Origin: Bacteroides eggerthii
Lineage (GTDB): Bacteria > Bacteroidota > Bacteroidia > Bacteroidales > Bacteroidaceae
Length of the DNA: 64,000 bases
Assembly: GCF_025146565.1 (NCBI RefSeq)
Contig: NZ_CP102258.1
Location: 124,001 to 188,000 of the forward strand
Reading direction: 5' to 3'
A model generated the notes under the pieces. The model did no database searches. It was given only the letters and a program-made list of their open reading frames with translations, and was not told the origin of the DNA. Shown one piece after another: positions 38,562 through 47,366 of this stretch (the stretch's first letter is position 1; every line of letters starts with the position of its first letter). A program made the translations under genes and the position numbers.

Positions 38562-38777
38562 TTATTCTTCACATTCCCGCTTCTCTGCCAGTAATTTTTC
38601 AATTTCCTTATCAGCTTTAGTCAGTTTGTCGCTGCAAAACGCTATTATTTCATTGGCTTCCTTAATTTTTTCGGCAAGCATGTCTATTTCCAACTCATTA
38701 TTGTCTATCTGGCCGACAATCTTCTCCAGACGTTCCATTGCTTGGGAATAAGTTTCCTTTTTCTTGGGTGTAGGCAT
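38562..38777 (-). CDS. xseB: exodeoxyribonuclease VII small subunit
   Basis: 71-residue subunit of the single-strand-specific exonuclease VII. The family motif is present (SQAMERLEKIVGQIDNNELE), with the coiled coil that wraps the large subunit. The stop codon of xseA is 4 bases upstream, the usual xseA-xseB coupling. Confidence 0.92.
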   Translation of the reverse strand: MPTPKKKETYSQAMERLEKIVGQIDNNELEIDMLAEKIKEANEIIAFCSDKLTKADKEIEKLLAEKRECEE

Positions 38778-38781
38778 AGGG

Positions 38782-40032
38782 CTATGTATTTTTATTAGTT
38801 ACTGTTGAAATGAGCTCCCCCTGATACAAACGGGTAGTGATTTCATCTCCCTCGTTCAGAGAGGAAACGTTCTTTACAATCCTCCCGTTCTTCAGCGTTA
38901 TGCTGTAACCGCGGGCCAGCTGCTTCTCCGGCGACACATCCGTCAAGCGTTGCTGAAGCAGTTCGAGCCGGTGATGATGACGGGACAAGGAAGACGTTGC
39001 CGCCTGCACAATGTCCTTGCTGACTGTGAGCAAAGCAAACTTCGCATCCGATATATACCTGTAAGCGGCCGAAGGGATACGGTTCCTGTACGACACCAAC
39101 TTCCGGTGCTCCTGTGCCAACAACTCCCGGACACCTCCGTATAAGCGTCCGGCAAGCATCTCCAGTTCTTCGGCAGCATCATTCATGCAGCCTATCAGGA
39201 ATTCCGCGGCAGCAGTAGGAGTCTTGACGCGGGTATGGGCCACAGAATCAAGCACCGTATCATCGCGTTCATGCCCGATACCCGTTATAACAGGCAAAGG
39301 AAACTGCGCACAGGCAGCCGCAAGCAGATAAGTGTCAAACCCTGAAAGGTCGGAAGTCGCCCCGCCGCCCCGGATAATGACCACTACATCAAAACTCTCC
39401 AAACGTGAATTTATCTTGTCTAAAGCTACCAAAACGGACTCCTCCACACGATCGCCCTGCATCAATGCCGGAAAAAGCTCCGTATAGAAGTAGAAACCTC
39501 CCGGATTGTTCTTCAACTGGTGGCAGAAGTCCCCATACCCGGCAGCCGTTGAAGAAGAAATAACGGCAACGCGCTGCGGCAGGCGGGGAATGTCGAGTTC
39601 CTTATTGAGCAGAAGCACCCCTTCTTCTTCCAGTTGCTTCAGAATCTCCTTACGACGGCGGGCCATGTCGCCCAACGTATAGGTAGGATCAATGTCCTGC
39701 ACCGTAAGGCTATATCCATAGAGTTCGTGAAAGCTGACTGTGACCTGCACCAGCACTTTGATGCCCGACACAAATGCCTGTCCGGTGGCTTCCTCAAAAT
39801 AGGGTTTCAACAAACGGAACACATTCGACCAGATTGTCCCTCTTGCTTTAGCTATCAGGCTGTTGCTGCGGGCGTCTTTCTGCACAAATTCCAAGTAGCA
39901 GTGCCCCGTACTGTTGGTGCGCACATCGCTTAGCTCCGCCTGTATCCAATAAGTGTCGGGCAGGCACTGCTCCAAGCTGCGACGCACCAGGACATTCAAG
40001 TCATATAGCGACAATGCATCCATTTCCTTCAT
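38782..40032 (-). CDS. xseA: exodeoxyribonuclease VII large subunit
   Basis: Catalytic subunit, 416 residues. It has an N-terminal OB fold (about 5-105, SLYDLNVLVRRSLEQ and CYLEFVQKD), then the nuclease core with AVISSSTAAGYGDF, VVIIRGGGATSDLSGFD and PVITGIGHERDDTV, and a helical C-terminal part that binds XseB (RGYSITLKNGRIV). A second possible start three codons later (MDALSLYD) is equally plausible. It begins 5 bases after the subtilisin-like protease gene, a tight operon arrangement. Confidence 0.94.
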   Translation of the reverse strand: MKEMDALSLYDLNVLVRRSLEQCLPDTYWIQAELSDVRTNSTGHCYLEFVQKDARSNSLIAKARGTIWSNVFRLLKPYFEEATGQAFVSGIKVLVQVTVSFHELYGYSLTVQDIDPTYTLGDMARRRKEILKQLEEEGVLLLNKELDIPRLPQRVAVISSSTAAGYGDFCHQLKNNPGGFYFYTELFPALMQGDRVEESVLVALDKINSRLESFDVVVIIRGGGATSDLSGFDTYLLAAACAQFPLPVITGIGHERDDTVLDSVAHTRVKTPTAAAEFLIGCMNDAAEELEMLAGRLYGGVRELLAQEHRKLVSYRNRIPSAAYRYISDAKFALLTVSKDIVQAATSSLSRHHHRLELLQQRLTDVSPEKQLARGYSITLKNGRIVKNVSSLNEGDEITTRLYQGELISTVTNKNT

Positions 40033-40037
40033 TCAGC

Positions 40038-41426
40038 TTAAAGGCCTTGGTTACCCGCCTTTTTTTTATAATCAGTATATGCTTTCCACATATCGGGCAC
40101 GCCATAACCATAGATATTATCCGGATATCCGGCACGATCACCGGAAGCGCGGACTAATTCGAGCAGCTCTTTCGCTGTCAGTCCGGGGCACGCCTGCCAT
40201 AAGCAAGCCACCATGCCACACATGACCGGCGAAGAAAAAGAAGTCCCGTTGGCCTTGCCCTGGTTTCCGTCCGTACGAATCACGTTCGCTCCTTCGCCTA
40301 CGGCCACTACATCCGGCTTAATCCGGTTATCGGCCGTATTGCCGATGGAAGAGAACGGAGCCAGCAACGCCTGCTTGTTCACAGCTCCCACCGTCAGCAC
40401 ATTCTCGGCATCTCCCGGCGGGGTTATTTTCTTCCAGGAACCCATTCCCGAATTACCGGCACTGCACACCAGCACCATACCCTTATCGGCTATACGCGAT
40501 GCCTGACGGGACATCAGGGAGTGATGTCCGTCCAAATCGCGATATCTGTAATTCTTCGATTTGTCATCGAAAGAGTAGTATCCCAACGAAGTATTAAGCA
40601 CATCCACCCCCACACTGTCGGCAAACTCTACGGCAGCAGCCCAATAGTCCTGCTCCACCAGATGTTCGGAAACCTCATCCTCACTGCGAAGCAACCAGAA
40701 AGAGGCTTCGGGTGCAGTTCCCGTCATAATGCCCGGCCGGTTCATTCCGATGCAGGAAAGCACACTCAGTCCATGACTGCTCCCGGCAAACAAATCCGCC
40801 TGAGGGTCGACAAAGTCCTTTGTCCCCAATACACGAATATTCTGCATCGCTGTTATCTTATCCAGATTATGGAATCCGGCATCAATAACGGCAATGGTCA
40901 TTCCCTGCCCCTTGAATCCGGCATCGTGCAGTTTGTCCCCGTTGCTCAGTTGGATTTGAGTAATGGCAGGGCCATAAATGCTGTCGGTATATATCTTAGG
41001 TGCATTAATTACGGAATCGCGCATGCCCGCTACTATCTCTCCATCCATTTCAGGGGCAGTCCACACTTTCTCCGTAGCGCGTACAAAGGGCAACGCGGCA
41101 ATACGGCCTATCAAGGCGGAGTCGTTGCAGGAGACCGTAACAAAGTTCTCCCATTTTCCGGTGACAACAACATTCACTCCCTGCCTGCGTATCTCATCAA
41201 TATATTTACGACAGACCGGAAGGTCGGTAGAATCGACCGCCAGATTCTGCTTCCGACGCCTGTCAATGGCTTTCTGTGAAAGGAACTGTTCCGGATGTTC
41301 CAGCGAATAAATGGTGGCAGCCTTGTCCCTCAAACTTATACGATACTTCAGCGTATCCTGTGGCTGTGCCGATGCACCTGCCGCAAGCAGTGCTAAAGCC
41401 GAAAGAATAATAAATCTTTTCCCCAT
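40038..41426 (-). CDS. S8 family subtilisin-like serine protease
   Basis: Secreted protease of 462 residues with a signal peptide (cleaved near GASAQ). The catalytic triad is visible: Asp in MTIAVIDAGFHNLD, His in GSSHGLSVLSCIG and Ser in GTSFSSPVMCGMVACLW, with the oxyanion Asn in VCSAGNSGMGSW. A short N-terminal region (about 25-130) resembles an inhibitor-like prodomain. No type IX sorting domain is seen at the C-terminus. It lies between mnmA and xseA with 16 and 5 bases of spacing; a functional link with these housekeeping genes is not evident. Confidence 0.9.
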   Translation of the reverse strand: MGKRFIILSALALLAAGASAQPQDTLKYRISLRDKAATIYSLEHPEQFLSQKAIDRRRKQNLAVDSTDLPVCRKYIDEIRRQGVNVVVTGKWENFVTVSCNDSALIGRIAALPFVRATEKVWTAPEMDGEIVAGMRDSVINAPKIYTDSIYGPAITQIQLSNGDKLHDAGFKGQGMTIAVIDAGFHNLDKITAMQNIRVLGTKDFVDPQADLFAGSSHGLSVLSCIGMNRPGIMTGTAPEASFWLLRSEDEVSEHLVEQDYWAAAVEFADSVGVDVLNTSLGYYSFDDKSKNYRYRDLDGHHSLMSRQASRIADKGMVLVCSAGNSGMGSWKKITPPGDAENVLTVGAVNKQALLAPFSSIGNTADNRIKPDVVAVGEGANVIRTDGNQGKANGTSFSSPVMCGMVACLWQACPGLTAKELLELVRASGDRAGYPDNIYGYGVPDMWKAYTDYKKKAGNQGL

Positions 41427-41442
41427 TGGTCTCTCTTAATTT

Positions 41443-42516
41443 TCAATTATCCAAATACATACCGATTCCACGTTGCGAGGCAATGAACGAACCGCCTACC
41501 ACCCTCTTTCCGACGTAGAACACAGCAGACTGTCCGGGAGCAATGGCAGACGCTTCCGTCTGAAAGTGCACCAGCAGCCGCCCGTCCTCCAAACGTTTCA
41601 CCGAACAGGCAATGGGCTTGCTGCGATAACGGATGCGGACCGTCAGCTCCTCATTTCCAAATACCTCCGCCTCGTCGATCAGGTTGTCTTGCTCCGCCAA
41701 CATATATTCCGTCTTGAGCTGTTCGGCATCGCCCAGCATCACCGTATTCTTCTGCGGATTGATTTTCAACACATAAGCCGGCTTGCCCAATGCTATCTCC
41801 AGCCCCTTCCGCTGTCCGACGGTGTAGTAAGGAAAACCTTTATGCTCTCCCAGCTTCACTCCTTCCGAATTCACAAACCAGCCCGGACCGACTTCCTTGT
41901 CTATTTCAGGAGAATATTCGCGCAGAAAGTCCCGGTAATCCCCTTTTATGAAACACACTTCCATACTCTCGCCCTCTTCCGCCTTCAGCGCATAGCCTTT
42001 GCCACGCAGATAATCGCGCACCTGCAATTTTGTATATGTACCCAGCGGAAAAAGGCAACGTCTCAAGACATCCTGCCCCAGTCTCCAAAGAAAATAAGAC
42101 TGGTCTTTCTTTTCATCATCTCCGGCAACTATATATATTTTCCCGTTCCGTTCTTCCAAACGGGTATAATGTCCGGTAGCGATGTACCGGCAATCCAGCC
42201 TGTCCGCCCATTCCGTAAGGATGCGGAACTTAAACAACGGGTTGCACATCACACAAGGATTGGGCGTCCGCCCCTGCCGGTATTCGTCAATAAAGTTCCG
42301 GACAATCACTTCGCGGAAAGCCTTGCGCTCATCTGCCACATAATGCTCAATGCCCATGCTTTGGGCAAGCTGACGGGCCTCCGACGGCTCGTCGCCCCAC
42401 ACCCACATCGTAAGGCCGACAATTTCGTACCCCTGCTCCCGCAGCATCAAACATGTAGCGGTACTGTCAATACCACCGCTCATTCCAACCAACACTCGCT
42501 TCTCTGCCTTGTTCAT
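41443..42516 (-). CDS. mnmA: tRNA-specific 2-thiouridylase
   Basis: Makes 2-thiouridine at position 34 of Lys, Glu and Gln tRNAs. It carries the PP-loop [12 protein letters not shown], the first catalytic Cys in [17 protein letters not shown], and the second Cys in [15 protein letters not shown] prefer the start at 42516 ([15 protein letters not shown], 357 residues): a -7 element (TATTTTTG, 42543-42550 minus) would place the transcript start only a few bases before the alternative ATG at 42531. It is the first gene of a nine-gene minus-strand directon. Bacteroides genomes often have a second mnmA paralogue, so this copy may be one of two. Confidence 0.92.
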   Translation of the reverse strand: MNKAEKRVLVGMSGGIDSTATCLMLREQGYEIVGLTMWVWGDEPSEARQLAQSMGIEHYVADERKAFREVIVRNFIDEYRQGRTPNPCVMCNPLFKFRILTEWADRLDCRYIATGHYTRLEERNGKIYIVAGDDEKKDQSYFLWRLGQDVLRRCLFPLGTYTKLQVRDYLRGKGYALKAEEGESMEVCFIKGDYRDFLREYSPEIDKEVGPGWFVNSEGVKLGEHKGFPYYTVGQRKGLEIALGKPAYVLKINPQKNTVMLGDAEQLKTEYMLAEQDNLIDEAEVFGNEELTVRIRYRSKPIACSVKRLEDGRLLVHFQTEASAIAPGQSAVFYVGKRVVGGSFIASQRGIGMYLDN

Positions 42517-42542
42517 ATCCCGGATATCCATTGTTTAGTTTA

Positions 42543-42550
42543 CAAAAATA
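42543..42550 (-). promoter_or_regulatory. probable promoter of the mnmA directon
   Basis: TATTTTTG (minus) with TCTG 19 bases upstream in place of TTTG. It favours the ATG at 42516 as the start of mnmA. Confidence 0.45.
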
Positions 42551-42559
42551 CAGGTTTTT

Positions 42560-42899
42560 AAGTAGAAGACAGAGAAAAGGCATACCTTTTTAGCATGAGT
42601 TCACATTGTAGTGTACTAAATAAGTTGACAACTTCGTTTGTTATACCTAAGTTAGTTAACTCAATATATTTTAAACCCTAAATAAATTTACTTATCCCTT
42701 TTTAATTCCTGAATAAGTTGTCTTTTTAAAGATGTTACAAACATATATATCTTTTCTTACAAATGCAAGACTTTGTACTATACCCCCTAAGCGTGACGGG
42801 AACCGCGTTCTTTGTAACAAAAACGAAACATGTATGACATAAAAACATAACACGTATGACCGTATCTTTGCGCCGTAAACAAATCGACAACAACAAATC
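42560..42899. other. AT-rich intergenic region before the porin
   Basis: No gene is credible here. The right part holds a direct repeat, TGTATGAC (42831-42838) and CGTATGAC (42853-42860), with a 22-base period, just before a -7 box TATCTTTG at 42863-42870. The repeat could bind an activator, since no TTTG is present at -33. Confidence 0.5.
42863..42870 (+). promoter_or_regulatory. promoter (-7 element) of the porin gene
   Basis: TATCTTTG followed by C, 30 bases before the start codon; no -33 TTTG, but the 22-base direct repeat lies immediately upstream. Confidence 0.5.
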
Positions 42900-43955
42900 A
42901 TGAGAAAAAGCGCATTGATACTGCTCATCACCCTGCTGCCACTTACAGCAAATGCCCAAAGTTCCTATAACAACGAAGACGGAAAGAAGATAGACAAAGA
43001 CAAACTGGAGACAAAAGACTACCTACCCGAAGTGCATGGAACAATCCGCGCCAAATACGAACATCAGACCACTATGGGAGCCGGACGTTTCGAAGTGCGC
43101 AATGCACGTATCAGCCTCACCGGCAACATCCTGCCGATTGTTGCCTACAAAGCCGAAATAGACCTGTCGGACGAGGGAAGTATCAAAATGCTGGATGCTT
43201 ATGCCCGCCTATTCCCTGCAAAGGGACTGACGGTGACTGCCGGGCAAATGCGCGTACCGTTCACCATTGACGCCCACCGCTCGCCACACCAGCAATATTT
43301 CGCCAACCGTTCCTTCATCGCCAAACAGGTGGGCAACGTGCGCGATGTAGGCGTCACGCTAGGATACACCCTGCCTACCGACCTGCCCATTACGGTGGAA
43401 GGCGGACTTTACAACGGTTCGGGACTCACCAACCAAAAAGAATGGCACAAAGAGGTTAATTACTCCGCCAAAGCCCGGTTCCTTTTCACCGAAGGCCTGA
43501 ACCTGACACTAAGCGTACAGAGCATCCAGCCGGAAGAAGTGAGAGTGCAATCGTACGACATCGGCGCCTACTACGAGTTCAACCGTTTCCACATCGAAGG
43601 CGAATACCTGTATAAGCAATATTCCGACAATGCTTTCAAAGACGTACAGGCAGTAAACACCTTCATCAACTACGACCTGCCCCTGCGGAAAGTGTTCAAC
43701 AAAATGTCTTTTCTGCTGCGCTACGACATGATGACAGACCAAAGCGATGCCAAAACCACCGATGAAGAAACCGGTGCACTGGCAACCACCGACTACAAAC
43801 GCCAGCGACTGACGGGCGGCATCACTTTCAGCCTCAGCAAAGCATTCCGCACCGACCTGCGCCTGAACTACGAAAAGTATTTCTATGCCAAAAACAGCAT
43901 TGCCAAAGAATCCGAACAAGACAAAATCGTACTGGAGCTAATGGTGAGATTTTAA
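42900..43955 (+). CDS. OprO/OprP-like phosphate-selective porin
   Basis: Outer-membrane beta-barrel of 351 residues with a signal peptide (cleaved after ANA). The family pattern is clear: GTIRAKYEHQTTMGAGRFEVRNA (residues about 46-68), AEIDLSDEGSIKMLDAYARL, and a C-terminal Phe (LELMVRF) typical of barrel proteins. Members let anions such as phosphate or polyphosphate through; in Bacteroides the substrate is usually untested. It stands alone with its own promoter and is followed by an unrelated gene after 64 bases. Confidence 0.85.
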   Translation: MRKSALILLITLLPLTANAQSSYNNEDGKKIDKDKLETKDYLPEVHGTIRAKYEHQTTMGAGRFEVRNARISLTGNILPIVAYKAEIDLSDEGSIKMLDAYARLFPAKGLTVTAGQMRVPFTIDAHRSPHQQYFANRSFIAKQVGNVRDVGVTLGYTLPTDLPITVEGGLYNGSGLTNQKEWHKEVNYSAKARFLFTEGLNLTLSVQSIQPEEVRVQSYDIGAYYEFNRFHIEGEYLYKQYSDNAFKDVQAVNTFINYDLPLRKVFNKMSFLLRYDMMTDQSDAKTTDEETGALATTDYKRQRLTGGITFSLSKAFRTDLRLNYEKYFYAKNSIAKESEQDKIVLELMVRF

Positions 43956-44019
43956 CTGCCGGAAGAGTTGCATATCTACCGCAAAATCCGTATATTTGGA
44001 ATAAGCAAAGCAACGATGT

Positions 44020-44877
44020 ATGGCCAATCCGCTTATTCCGGGCATCAGTGCCGCAGAGCAAGACTTGTTGTATAAAAAGCTAAGTATATACAACCAGAAG
44101 AAAGCTTCTTTCAAAGAAGCCGGCGCTTATCTTGTGGTATTGCCGAGAACGGATTATCCCCGGTATTCCCTTTGGGTGTACTCTCCCCTGCCCGAAAGGC
44201 AATCCATCTTTTATATCTTCGATTTGAACGAGGATGTACACGAAGCCTTGCGGATAGCAAGTACGCTATGCTATTACTCCCTACGTCCCTTACTCTTAGT
44301 GGAATACAACGCCAAGCGGATGCAGAACAGGGGCGACGACATTATCTCTTTCGGCAAATATCATGGGCATTATCTGCACGAGATTCTCCAGATAGATCCC
44401 GGTTATCTCACTTGGATAGCTTTTAAGTTCACTCCCCGGATACCTAAGCAGGAGCGTTTCGTACAAATCGCCGGAATATACCATTCCGTATACATCGACA
44501 TCCTGCAACGAAAAGCCAGACAGCCCTCTGCCGGACGTTTTCTGGGCAAGGAAGGGGAGAAAGTGGAGAATCTCACATTGACCGTTCTCAATGTCCGTCT
44601 GGAGGACGATCCTTATAAGACGCAGGTCAAGGGTACCACCCCGTATTTTTATGTCCGCCAGGTATTAAGGCTGAAAGACGCTTCCGGCAATCTCGTGACC
44701 TTCCGCGTCAACTCCCGCACAGCGAGCCGGTACTCGTGCCAGCTGCCTGCCATGGAACACGCCTACCGGGTGGACGAAACCGTATATATAGCCTCGGCAC
44801 GCATTGCTGCCACATATACCATTGGCAGAAACAAGTGGACGCGGCTCTATTACATAAAGTTCCGGCAGCCCGGATAA
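44020..44877 (+). CDS. uncharacterised protein with exonuclease X C-terminal/DUF3820-like segment
   Basis: 285 residues, cytoplasmic, no signal peptide. I do not recognise the whole protein. Residues about 110-130 read FGKYHGHYLHEILQIDPGYL, then TWIAFK, which resembles the small FGKYKGK...DPGYLxWL module found at the C-terminus of exodeoxyribonuclease X-like nucleases and in DUF3820 proteins. Basic residues surround it. No nuclease catalytic Asp/Glu set is apparent, so a nucleic-acid or protein binding role is possible. The C-terminal half (about 180-285) looks beta-rich. Its stop codon is one base from the stop of ispF on the opposite strand. Confidence 0.72.
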   Translation: MANPLIPGISAAEQDLLYKKLSIYNQKKASFKEAGAYLVVLPRTDYPRYSLWVYSPLPERQSIFYIFDLNEDVHEALRIASTLCYYSLRPLLLVEYNAKRMQNRGDDIISFGKYHGHYLHEILQIDPGYLTWIAFKFTPRIPKQERFVQIAGIYHSVYIDILQRKARQPSAGRFLGKEGEKVENLTLTVLNVRLEDDPYKTQVKGTTPYFYVRQVLRLKDASGNLVTFRVNSRTASRYSCQLPAMEHAYRVDETVYIASARIAATYTIGRNKWTRLYYIKFRQPG

Positions 44878-44878
44878 T

Positions 44879-45367
44879 TCAGTCCTGATTATCTTTCACT
44901 ATCAATACGGTTGCATAAGCCGATATTCCCTCCTCACGTCCGGTAAAGCCCAACTTCTCCGTAGTAGTGGCCTTTATGGAGATATCATCCTCGTCAATCC
45001 CCATCACAGTGGAGAGAGTCTGTTGCATGGCGGGTATATGAACCTTTAACTTAGGACGTTCGGCACAGATTGTCGCATCAATATTACCGATGGAATAACC
45101 TTTGGCAGCTATCAGTTCCACCGTTTTCTTCAACAGTATCTTACTGTCTATATTTTTGAACTCTCCCGCCGTATCAGGAAAATGATAGCCTATATCCCGC
45201 ATATTTGCCGCACCCAGCAACGCATCGCAAACAGCATGTATAAGTACGTCGGCATCCGAATGTCCCAACAGGCCCTTTTCATGCTCTAAACGCACGCCAC
45301 CCAACCAAAGTTCTCTACCTGCCACCAACCGGTGGACATCAAAGCCAAAACCTACACGTATCTTCAT
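44879..45367 (-). CDS. ispF: 2-C-methyl-D-erythritol 2,4-cyclodiphosphate synthase
   Basis: Fifth step of the MEP isoprenoid pathway. The 162-residue protein holds the metal site Asp-His in GFGFDVHRL, HSDADVLIHAVCDALLGA and the signature FPDTAGEFKNIDS; the end (KATTTEKLGFTGREEGISAYA) forms part of the trimer interface. Length is standard. Start ATG at 45367 is followed directly by the conserved fold. It is downstream of rex and the FAH-family gene on the same strand, separated by 105 bases. Confidence 0.96.
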   Translation of the reverse strand: MKIRVGFGFDVHRLVAGRELWLGGVRLEHEKGLLGHSDADVLIHAVCDALLGAANMRDIGYHFPDTAGEFKNIDSKILLKKTVELIAAKGYSIGNIDATICAERPKLKVHIPAMQQTLSTVMGIDEDDISIKATTTEKLGFTGREEGISAYATVLIVKDNQD

Positions 45368-45472
45368 ATTTCTCGATTATACAATGAACGTGCTAAAATA
45401 GGTATTATTCCTATCACCTCAAAGATATTCCGCTATTTTTCCTTTGTGAAAGAGAGAGAGTGTAAAAAAGAA

Positions 45473-46090
45473 TCAACGGATATAGAAGTCCAGCAACTTC
45501 TCTTCTCCTAAATAACCCTGCAGATGTTGCCCAATGCTGACAGGCCCTACACCCGCCGGAGTGCCGGTAAACAACAGGTCGCCAATCTTCAAGGTCATGA
45601 AACGGCTGACATAAGCAATGATGTCATCCACTTTGAAAAGCATATCCGACGTATTCCCACGCTGCACTTCTTTACCGTCTATATCGAGATGGAAATTCAG
45701 TTGCTGCAAGTCACCACCGGCCTGTTCCAAAGGAATGAACGTGCCGATAGCCGCCGAGTTGTCAAACCCTTTGCACAGTTCCCAAGGGTTACCCGCCTCA
45801 CGAAACTTTCGTTGCAGGTCGCGCGCTGTGAAGTCAATCCCCACTGTCACCGCATCATAGTAACGGTGCGCAAATCTCGGAGCAATATTCTTACCCAGCC
45901 TGCAAATGCGTACAACAACTTCCGTTTCATAGTGCACCTCGGCAGAAAAATCGGGAACAAAGAACGGCTTGCCGTCTTTAAGAATAGCCGAGTCCGGCTT
46001 CATGAAGATAACAGGCTCCCGATTTACCTGAGTATGCCCCAGCTCTTTGTTGTGCTGCGCATAGTTCATCCCTACTGCAATAATCTTCAT
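45473..46090 (-). CDS. fumarylacetoacetate hydrolase family protein
   Basis: 205-residue metal-dependent enzyme of the FAH/YcgM type. Motifs are IAVGMNYAQHNKEL, EPVIFMKPDSA, the metal-binding VHYETEVVVRI, DFTARDLQ and LLFTGTPAGVGPV. Members act as acylpyruvate hydrolases or oxaloacetate tautomerases/decarboxylases; the sequence does not settle which. Its ATG overlaps the rex stop codon by one base (TAATG), so its expression is coupled to the redox repressor. Confidence 0.9.
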   Translation of the reverse strand: MKIIAVGMNYAQHNKELGHTQVNREPVIFMKPDSAILKDGKPFFVPDFSAEVHYETEVVVRICRLGKNIAPRFAHRYYDAVTVGIDFTARDLQRKFREAGNPWELCKGFDNSAAIGTFIPLEQAGGDLQQLNFHLDIDGKEVQRGNTSDMLFKVDDIIAYVSRFMTLKIGDLLFTGTPAGVGPVSIGQHLQGYLGEEKLLDFYIR

Positions 46091-46746
46091 TACTTGATTT
46101 CGTTAAAGTTCAAACGGTTAAACATAACTGCCAGATGTGCATACAACGAAGTGTTCTGAACCACTATATCCTCCGGCACACGAATACGGAACGGGGTGAA
46201 GTTCCACACAGCCTTGATGCCGCCCGCAACCATAGTATCCGTAATCTTCTGGGCTATCTCAATGGGAACCGTCAGCACACCGATATTAACATCGTACTCA
46301 CGCATCTTCTTTTCAAAATCATCGGAATGGAAAATAGGAATACCGTTCAATGTCGTACCCACCAGATCCGGATTAACATCGAATGCCGCCACAATCTCCA
46401 AGCCGAAATGGCTCAAACCGGAATCGCGCAGCAACGCACCGCCCAGACTTCCGACACCGAAAAGAAAAGCCTTGTGTATATTGGTAAACCCCAAGAAGTC
46501 CTCCAGCACAGCAATCAACGTATCTATATCATACCCCACACGCGTGCGGCCGGAAATATTGACATACGACAAATCCTTTGCTATCTGAGAAGCATCAATA
46601 TTGATTTCTTTGGAGATTTGAGTGGAGGAAACAAAGCGTTCACCTCTCTTTCTAAGCAACTTTACATTGGAAAGATACCAAGGAAGCCGGCGCAGGGTAG
46701 GTTCCGGCACCTTCATGGAGTCTTTCTTTTGTAGCTGATTATTCAT
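46090..46746 (-). CDS. rex: redox-sensing transcriptional repressor Rex
   Basis: Represses fermentation and respiration genes unless NADH is high. The 218 residues show an N-terminal winged helix (PEPTLRRLPWYLSNVKLLRK, then QIAKDLSYVNISGRTRVGY) and a Rossmann domain with the NADH-binding FGVGSLGGALL; a swapped C-terminal helix ends the protein. A second start nine codons in (MKVPEPTLRRL) is equally plausible. A -7 box (TACTTTTG, 46781-46788 minus) precedes it. I saw no clear Rex operator (TTGTGAAnnnnTTCACAA) in its own upstream region. Confidence 0.94.
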   Translation of the reverse strand: MNNQLQKKDSMKVPEPTLRRLPWYLSNVKLLRKRGERFVSSTQISKEINIDASQIAKDLSYVNISGRTRVGYDIDTLIAVLEDFLGFTNIHKAFLFGVGSLGGALLRDSGLSHFGLEIVAAFDVNPDLVGTTLNGIPIFHSDDFEKKMREYDVNIGVLTVPIEIAQKITDTMVAGGIKAVWNFTPFRIRVPEDIVVQNTSLYAHLAVMFNRLNFNEIK

Positions 46747-46780
46747 GATCTTCCCTTTAAGTTCTCAATATTATGACTGA

Positions 46781-46788
46781 CAAAAGTA
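46781..46788 (-). promoter_or_regulatory. probable -7 element of rex
   Basis: TACTTTTG on the minus strand, 34 bases before the rex ATG; no TTTG at -33. Confidence 0.4.
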
Positions 46789-46850
46789 GTGCTTTTTTTC
46801 TAATCTCTAACATATCTATGACAAAAGGTTAACATTATTTCTACCTATGA

Positions 46851-46881
46851 TTGCAAAGTTCCCCGTAAAAACGTACTTTTG
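46851..46881 (+). promoter_or_regulatory. promoter of the SUI1-like gene
   Basis: TTGC at 46851-46854, 19 bases, then TACTTTTG at 46874-46881; spacing is canonical and only the -33 box deviates. Confidence 0.5.
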
Positions 46882-46915
46882 AACTCCTTTTCACAGAAAA
46901 TTAAAACATGCATAT

Positions 46916-47275
46916 ATGGCTAAGAAACCCAAAGACAACGACTGGAAAGACAGACTGAACGTAGTGTACTCCACCAATCCCGACTTCAACTACGAAGTGG
47001 ATGACGACGAAGAACAAACCACTCTCCCACCCTCCCAGCAGCGCCTTCGCGTGCAATTGGACCGCAAGAACCGGGGCGGCAAAGTCGTGACCCTCATCAC
47101 CGGATTTGCCGGTACGGAGGATGACCTGAAAGAGCTGGGCAAATTCCTCAAAAGCAAATGCGGCGTGGGCGGAAGTGCCAAAGACGGAGAAATCATCGTA
47201 CAGGGAGATTTCAAACAAAAAGTGCTGGAGCTACTGAAAAAGGAGGGATATACACAGACAAAGCCTGTGGGCTAA
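46916..47275 (+). CDS. SUI1/eIF1 family translation factor (YciH-like)
   Basis: 119-residue protein with the SUI1 fold in residues about 45-115: [20 protein letters not shown], then [20 protein letters not shown] and [11 protein letters not shown]. In eukaryotes eIF1 guards start-codon choice; the bacterial homologues are not essential and may influence initiation fidelity. The acidic first 40 residues ([11 protein letters not shown]) are a typical extension in Bacteroidetes members. It is a single gene between divergent rex and a shared terminator. Confidence 0.92.
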   Translation: MAKKPKDNDWKDRLNVVYSTNPDFNYEVDDDEEQTTLPPSQQRLRVQLDRKNRGGKVVTLITGFAGTEDDLKELGKFLKSKCGVGGSAKDGEIIVQGDFKQKVLELLKKEGYTQTKPVG

Positions 47276-47306
47276 GCTCCTCTCCCTCCGGGGAAGATTA
47301 CAAAAA

Positions 47307-47343
47307 AAAGCGGTCGCCATGGACATTTCCATGCGACCGCTTT
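47307..47343. terminator. bidirectional terminator
   Basis: Arms of about 15 bp around AAAGCGGTCGC and GCGACCGCTTT (47307-47322 and 47329-47343) with one bulged C. On the minus strand eight T follow, so it ends the rpsB-tsf transcript; on the plus strand it ends the SUI1-like gene. Confidence 0.85.
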
Positions 47344-47366
47344 CGTATATTTCTATTCGTATAGAA

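Noticed and set aside
41473..42561. Open frame of 362 codons on the plus strand opposite mnmA
   Set aside because: It is antisense to a well conserved gene; the amino acid make-up (His, Gln and Arg rich) is that of a reading-frame shadow.
42692..42959. Two open frames on the minus strand in the gap before the porin
   Set aside because: They overlap each other and the porin promoter and signal peptide, and show no family features.
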